This document shows positions 58,687 through 64,000 of a stretch of DNA of 64,000 nucleotides, in pieces (the stretch's first letter is position 1; every line of letters begins with the position of its first letter). The position numbers and the translations under genes are program-made. Below the pieces are notes generated by a model, which saw only the letters and a program-made list of their open reading frames with translations, searched no databases and was not told where the DNA came from. The stretch lies in assembly GCA_002189035.1 (NCBI GenBank), contig CM007991.1, positions 3,534,001-3,598,000 of the forward strand, given 5' to 3'. The stretch is from Utricularia gibba. Taxonomy: Eukaryota > Streptophyta > Magnoliopsida > Lamiales > Lentibulariaceae.

Positions 58687-60964
58687 CTACTGGCTGGAAT
58701 AGGAAACGAATGCTGAGAGGATGTTCTTCTTTAAGGTGAACTCATCAGCCTTTGCAGGGTTGATAGACTGCACCATTCCAACACTAGCATCAGTAGCAGT
58801 AAAGATGACAGATACCAAGGTTGATTCCCCACTCACCTTAGCAAGCAAGCGCCCTAAACGCTCAACCTCAGTTTTAGCATAACCTGAGCCCTTGTCCAAA
58901 CTGCCCTTCGCAGCTTTAACATATATCTTGCCGTATCTGCAGAACATCCAGCATTTAAACAGAATCCCACATGAACTGCATTGTAGGAGACCTACCTTGA
59001 CGCAGAGCCCTCCAGGTTATCTGCTTCCTGCTCCAAACGTTTGAATACAGCTTGTTTCTCCTCGGCTCCGGTAGAGGTGACAAATTCCTTGACTAAGTTA
59101 TCAAGGGTGCCAACGATCCCAGCCTAGAATCAAAGAAGTAGAGTAATTTTTAACATTGGTAAGAATGAAGAGGATGAAAGTATGCAACTTTTGAGGTGGT
59201 GCACCTTGGATGTCAACTGGCCCTTTGAATCGCGGCTGGTTCCACATTTTTCATTGATGAAGGAGACAAAGTCATCTAAATCTCTGCCGCCATCGTAATC
59301 CTCACCATCCTTGTTGTTCTTTGGGAAGAATTTCAGCGTTGGAAATCCACTCACACCGTATCTGCTCAAAAGAATGTAGTTTAGCTGTAGCATGCATAGA
59401 CTGGCTTCTTAATGGAAGATGGAAGGATGTGCAGTGCGGATCTTACTTCTCAGCGAGATCCCTGTGCTTGTCAGCATCAATATTTGCGATGACCACCTCT
59501 TCGTCCTGCTTGAATACTGTTGCCACTTTTTCATAAGTCTACATTTACGAAGAGTGGCAAGATCAGCAAACAGAAGCCTCAATCACATAAGGTGAAAACT
59601 GGATAATCAATGAGTTGACACTGCACTCACAGGAGCAAGGCTCTTGCAGTGACCGCACCTGGAAAGCAAAGGAGCAAGTTAAGTGTAAGGATTATACAAT
59701 AGTCATGGTCTTCTAATAATCATATAGTAGATTAAAAAACCTCAAATCACTACGCATAATCTTACCAAGGAGCATAGAACTCAACAAGGACATCCTTTTT
59801 CTGATCAAGCACAATCTCATTGAAGTTATCAGGGGTAAGAACAAGAACATTTGATGGTATAGCTGCAATTTTCACATTGGTCCCTGAAACAGAAAACAAA
59901 TGGGTCATTCCCGCTTCCAGCTCACAAGTATCTATTACTTTTAACAGAATGAATTTAACTTATTGCAGTTATGAGTTCAGAGAACACTCCAACCTGCTTC
60001 ACCGTTGACAAAATCAGCAAGGGCTTCGACAGTTCTTGCACCCTCATATCTAATTAAATTAAAATCATATCACAATTTTATAAGGTGGGAACTGCAACCT
60101 AGTAGATGACTCGTTCAAAGTGAAGGTCGTTGAATAAAACTCACTTTTTCGGCTCCAGGGATCCCTTAGGAAACCACTGGATAGTAGGATATCCAGAAAC
60201 CCCGTACTTACTGCAAAGGCTCTTATGCTCGTCACAGTCAACCTATCACAGGATCAAGTATATCATGACCATAGAAGCTTTTTGATGCCTAAACATTACC
60301 CAAACCACACTATTTAATTTGAATTCCTAAAGGAATTACACCACAGAGTCCAGAACATCGATAAAAAAACAAATCACAGGCCTCTACAAACAAGAAAAGG
60401 AAGCAAATTGTGACACATAATCTGATGGTTCACTTAAGAAAGATGAAGCATAAAACAAACACCAAAAATGAATTTGAACACTAAAAACCATAAGAATCTT
60501 GCCTTGGCAATCAAAACAGACTTTGCCTTCTTGAAACTTGCACCTAACTTTTCATACTCCGGGGCAAGCTTTTTACAATGCCCACACCTATTCACGAAAA
60601 AAAAAAAAAGAACATGAGTTTCTCCAATTCTAATAAAAGAACATGAACATCTAAAATGCTTCCTCATATCTATCATCACCAGAAATCATAAAAAAAAAAA
60701 AAAAAAAAATTCTTTCTGTCAAGTAGCATCGGAAGCTCCCTGAACCCGGAATCATAATTTAACCTAAGGAAATCAAAAAAGAAGAGCTTGGGAAGTCTGA
60801 TCTCCGTACCAGGGAGCATAGAACTCAACAAGTGCATCCTGATCTTGGCCCACCTGTTTCTCGAAATTCTCCTCGGTTAACACCACTACATCATCCGCCA
60901 ACACCGAAGCAACCAACAGCGACGTAAAGATTACAAAGAGGAGACAGATCCTTGATCCGGTCAT
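58687..60964 (-). CDS. PDIL2-1: Protein disulfide isomerase-like 2-1 (two thioredoxin domains, ERp29-like C-domain)
   Basis: An ER-lumen thiol oxidoreductase that forms and rearranges disulfides. Exons: 60810-60964, 60503-60587, 60145-60242, 59994-60049, 59766-59883, 59631-59658, 59447-59538, 59205-59361, 58996-59123, 58687-58936 (388 residues). The signal peptide is [25 protein letters not shown]; upstream non-ATG codons are excluded. Each thioredoxin domain has the CGHC active site, once after VEFYAPW in exons 1-2 and again in exons 5-6, with cis-proline regions GVSGYPT and GVSGFPT. The C-terminal all-helical D domain ([38 protein letters not shown]) marks subgroup PDIL2-1/UNE5. No KDEL is present, as known for this subgroup. 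Intron 2 has a GC donor (AAG|GCAAGA). Frame is complete. Confidence 0.95.
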
Positions 60965-62417
60965 TCTCAAATTCCCAAAATTTTGCCCAAAAATATCTAT
61001 ACACAACGACTTCAGGTTCTCCTTCCCTTTGGGAGCTGCGTCTTCAAACTCGTAGACAAATGCTTGGTTTAAGCGCATAAATCGTACTTTATATGCGCGT
61101 TGAATCAGTCTCGCATAGTTCTGTCACAAGGGCGTCGTTCACCCAATCAGAAAAACACACGTGTACTCCGTTTTATTATTTATGATAAATGATAAATTAC
61201 ACAAAAACCATTTTAATTTAATAAAAAAACACATCAACAGACAGTAAGATTGGTGTACCATCCAAAGTTATTCAATTTCAATTCTAAAAAATTTAACGTA
61301 ACCTATATCACGAACAATTCATATTCTAAAACGATTTAATCATTATTTTTTAAATAATATTTAAAAAAAACAGATCAGATACCATATATAGAGTTTTTTC
61401 CAGTACCATACCATCATCATCAATGCATCAAATTCTATCATACTTTCCAAAATAAATGTTTTTGGATGCTTATTTTGTTATAGTGGTGATCAAAGATAAA
61501 AATTATCCTAAAATAAACAATCAAAGTTTATATTGATTATATCCAAGATTGGGTTTTCCTATTCAAACAGCTACTTGTTTAAATTTTTATTAAAATTATT
61601 TTGAAATGATTTTTTCAAAAATGAAAGTTATGTATTAATAGTCTTCTAAAGTTACTTTGTTTAATTTTTGAGTATTCGAATTTCTATTAAAAACAAAAAT
61701 TCAAATTTTATGATTAATTTTAAAAATTATTAAATAGTTATTTTAATGATTAAATAAGATATTACTTAGGAAAATTATATTATTCAATTATTATTATTCT
61801 CAAAATATATTTACATCATAATATTGAATTATGTAATAATTTAATATACAAAAAATTTTTAACGTATGATTTATTTTATTAAATTTTATAGTATAATTTT
61901 GTATTATTTCACAAAACAATTTTACAATATCAAAATCAATTGTATTCACATAATCTCAAAATTAATTATATTATACATAATCTAAATCATACCTTTATAT
62001 CGCAGACCCATGGAATGCAATTTTGATTATTTTTTTAATATTTTTAAAATTGTAAAATAAATATTTGTGTATAATAATAATTTATATTAATTTGTTGAAA
62101 CGATGAATGCCTCCCCCTCACCACCTCTGTGCATTCCCGTACCACCCATCAAAACTTCGGCGTCGTTAATCGCCGCCGCGATCTCGTTTTGCAGGCGCAA
62201 CGCAACTTCGTTTCGTTAACCGGCGATTTGGTGTTTGATTTTAGGGTTTTTCTTTGAAAACAACTACTGTCGCTCTGGGGCTTTTTTTTGTTTTTTCAAT
62301 TGTGAGGGGATTGAATGAAGACGGTTTGGGAAAGGTTGGGGATAAAGATGACAAGAAGAGAATGGGTAGTTCAAAGAGGGGAAGATTGATCAAGGAGGGG
62401 AGGGTTCAGCGTTCGGC
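60965..62417. other. AT-rich intergenic region
   Basis: PDI leader and promoter on the right-strand side, then about 900 bases of very AT-rich sequence without coding signal (61150-62100), then the leader of the coiled-coil gene. A 71-codon frame at 62254 overlaps that leader and is not convincing. Confidence 0.6.
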
Positions 62418-64000
62418 ATGGGGATACGGGAGAGTGACGGCGATGAAACTGAGCGGCGGAGGTATTTGACTTCTAAACTGAGGGAGATTGCCATGAAGGA
62501 GGAGCGTTTGAAGTTAGATGCTGAAGAAGCTGATAAGAGGGAGAAGAAATTAGCAATGGTTATAGGTACATTGGATGGGCGAATAAACGCTGTTGAGGAG
62601 AGGGAGAAAGCTCTTGAATTGGCTTTGCGTAAAAATATTGAAAACTTGAGTCTGAAGGAGCAGCAACTGGACATGAAAGCAGAGATCTTTGCTTTGGAGG
62701 TGAAAAAGGCTGAGGAGAGGATTCTAAAGCAGTTCGAGAAGGAGAAAGAGGAATTGCATTTTTTCCTTGAGGAGGGTTTGAAAGACTTGGGTCTGAAAAA
62801 GGAGACATTTTGGAACAGGGTGGAGGAATTAACTGATAAGGTTAAACAGGTGCAAATGGTAAATGAAAGGCAGAAATCAGGGCATGGGAGTTCTGTGAAG
62901 AGGCCGAGAATGGCTGAGAATCAAGTCAAGCATCGGAAAGTGGCTGCAGAAGGGAGACTGATGGTGAGTAAGACACAGTTTCAAAAGGAGAAAGAGGAGT
63001 TTGGTTTCTTCCTTGGGGAGAATATGAAGAAGTTGACTTTAAAAGAGGAGCTGTTTTATAACAAGGTGGGGGATTTAACTGATAAGCTTCAACAGGTGCA
63101 AAGCGTATTTGAAAAGCAGAGGATATTAAGTGAGAACAGTATGAAGAGGCTGGAGCTTGCTGAGGATAAAGTTGAGGTTCTGAAGGTGGTTGTAGAAAGG
63201 AGATTTATGACGGTTGAGTCACAACAGAACACAAGTTTCCAATCTCTATATGAGGTTTTGAGGGAAGCTGAAATGATCAAGGAATCAGCAGAGAAGAAGC
63301 TTGAGGAGTTTGAGAAGATGAAGCAACAATTTGATGCTTATCAGGAGGGAGTGAGAGGACTGGAATTGAAGAAACTGCACCTTGTTGCAATGTATAAGGA
63401 TTTCAATGGTAAGTTGATTGACAAAGAAGGGGCGGTCAATCAGCTCATCGACACCTTGAATTTGAAACTGATTAACGTAGAGGGAATATGGAAATCAGTT
63501 CAAGACACCTGTGAAAGGAACAGACTGAAGGAGACTGAACTTAGCACATTAAGAGATTGGGTTGAGAAGAAAATGGAGGAGGCAGATTCTAAACAAGCGG
63601 AGTTGAAGGAGAGGGAGAAGTTAATCATGTTGAAAGAAGATTCATTGATGGTCAAAGAAAAACATCTCATAATGAAGGGAATGGCTCTGATGACTCAGCA
63701 GAGGGATCTTGAAAGGAGGCAGGGAGAAGTTGATAAAGCTAAAGAACAAAATGAACAAATGTCAGCACTTCTGGAATGGAGGGAGAAGAATCTGAACTCT
63801 GTAAAAGAATTTACGCGCAAGTGTTTCCTTGAGCATCGTGCAATGAAGAAAGAACTGGTTGCTGAAAGAAAAGCTCTAGAGAAACGTGCTTTTGAACTGC
63901 AACACAAAGGAATGAACAGAAATACAGATGACTCTGGGGCTGAAAATTCAATGGTGTCCATGGATGAGGAAACAATGCAAATGCTGTTGGACAACCCCAA
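62418..64000 (+). CDS. Long coiled-coil protein, partial (runs off the right edge); possibly FRIGIDA-like
   Basis: An uninterrupted frame of 527 codons from the ATG at 62418 to the window end, with no stop and no intron seen. Composition is almost wholly Glu/Lys/Leu heptad-like coiled coil (REIAMKEERLKLDAEEADKREKK, EREKALELALRK). It contains an internal tandem repeat of about 83 residues: EKEKEELHFFLEEGLKDLGL..EELTDKVKQVQ and QKEKEEFGFFLGENMKKLTL..GDLTDKLQQVQ. Near the edge the helix breaks into SGAENSMVSMDEETMQMLLDNP. That transition resembles the entry into the FRIGIDA domain of FRL5-type proteins, but the diagnostic part lies outside the window, so the family is only a suggestion. A KRPRM patch near residue 164 could be a nuclear signal. 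Confidence 0.75.
   Translation, partial: MGIRESDGDETERRRYLTSKLREIAMKEERLKLDAEEADKREKKLAMVIGTLDGRINAVEEREKALELALRKNIENLSLKEQQLDMKAEIFALEVKKAEERILKQFEKEKEELHFFLEEGLKDLGLKKETFWNRVEELTDKVKQVQMVNERQKSGHGSSVKRPRMAENQVKHRKVAAEGRLMVSKTQFQKEKEEFGFFLGENMKKLTLKEELFYNKVGDLTDKLQQVQSVFEKQRILSENSMKRLELAEDKVEVLKVVVERRFMTVESQQNTSFQSLYEVLREAEMIKESAEKKLEEFEKMKQQFDAYQEGVRGLELKKLHLVAMYKDFNGKLIDKEGAVNQLIDTLNLKLINVEGIWKSVQDTCERNRLKETELSTLRDWVEKKMEEADSKQAELKEREKLIMLKEDSLMVKEKHLIMKGMALMTQQRDLERRQGEVDKAKEQNEQMSALLEWREKNLNSVKEFTRKCFLEHRAMKKELVAERKALEKRAFELQHKGMNRNTDDSGAENSMVSMDEETMQMLLDNP

Overview
This window is a gene-dense stretch of a flowering-plant nuclear genome, most likely a eudicot. The evidence is many short GT-AG introns, AT-rich spacers, TGGGCC/GGCCCA promoter elements, and plant-specific families: TCP, ALOG, AINTEGUMENTA-like AP2, SUVR, FAD2, myosin XI, PBS1-like kinase and DUF946. 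I assembled 22 protein-coding genes and one tRNA gene by joining exons at splice sites and checking phase and total length against each family. I saw no transposon, CRISPR array, virus-derived gene or organelle insertion.

Layout. 0.7-2.9 kb (-) proteasome ATPase RPT2; 3-4.6 kb an unresolved transcription unit; 5.2-6.0 kb (+) class I TCP factor; 6.7-9.4 kb (+) PP6-type phosphatase (FyPP); 10.1-18.2 kb (-) a complete 38-exon myosin XI; 19.0-20.5 kb (+) receptor-like cytoplasmic kinase; 20.6 kb (+) tRNA-Ala(AGC); 20.9-22.3 kb (-) an uncharacterised acidic coiled-coil protein; 23.0-24.2 kb (-) FAD2 oleate desaturase; 25.5-27.2 kb (-) CCCH/KH RNA-binding protein; 28.7-29.8 kb (-) bHLH factor; 30.9-34.3 kb (-) DUF1680/GH127-type glycosidase; 35.6-37.5 kb (-) PLETHORA-type AP2 factor; 40.5-41.0 kb (+) ALOG factor; 42.1-43.0 kb (-) ribosomal protein uL14 (RPL23); 43.4-46.6 kb (-) SUVR-type SET-domain protein; 47.3-49.2 kb (+) VPS62/DUF946 protein; 49.7-51.7 kb (-) ZTP29-type zinc transporter; 52.9-53.7 kb (-) mitochondrial CcmE; 54.7-55.8 kb (+) WD40 protein DSE1/TANMEI; 56.3-56.9 kb (-) mitochondrial ribosomal bL12; 57.6-58.4 kb (+) J-domain protein; 58.7-61.0 kb (-) PDI-like 2-1; 62.4 kb to the edge (+) a long coiled-coil protein, cut off.

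The genes are not an operon or a biosynthetic cluster. They are mostly independent housekeeping and regulatory genes. Several are divergent pairs with compact shared promoters carrying TGGGCC-type elements: RPT2 and the unresolved unit, myosin and kinase, bL12m and J-protein.

The most notable observations are as follows. (1) Five conserved genes (RPT2, FyPP, ALOG twice, ZTP29, CcmE) are each broken by exactly one missing base, usually in a G/C homopolymer, while the other genes read cleanly. This points to sequence errors more than to pseudogenes. (2) An intragenic tandem duplication of about 220-230 codons in the SUVR gene. (3) A truncated tandem copy of the CcmE 5' region that has lost its ATG. 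(4) A 45-bp duplication across the start codon of the AP2 gene. (5) A PBS1-like kinase with Ser instead of the usual myristoylated Gly at position 2. I found no clearly novel biological system.
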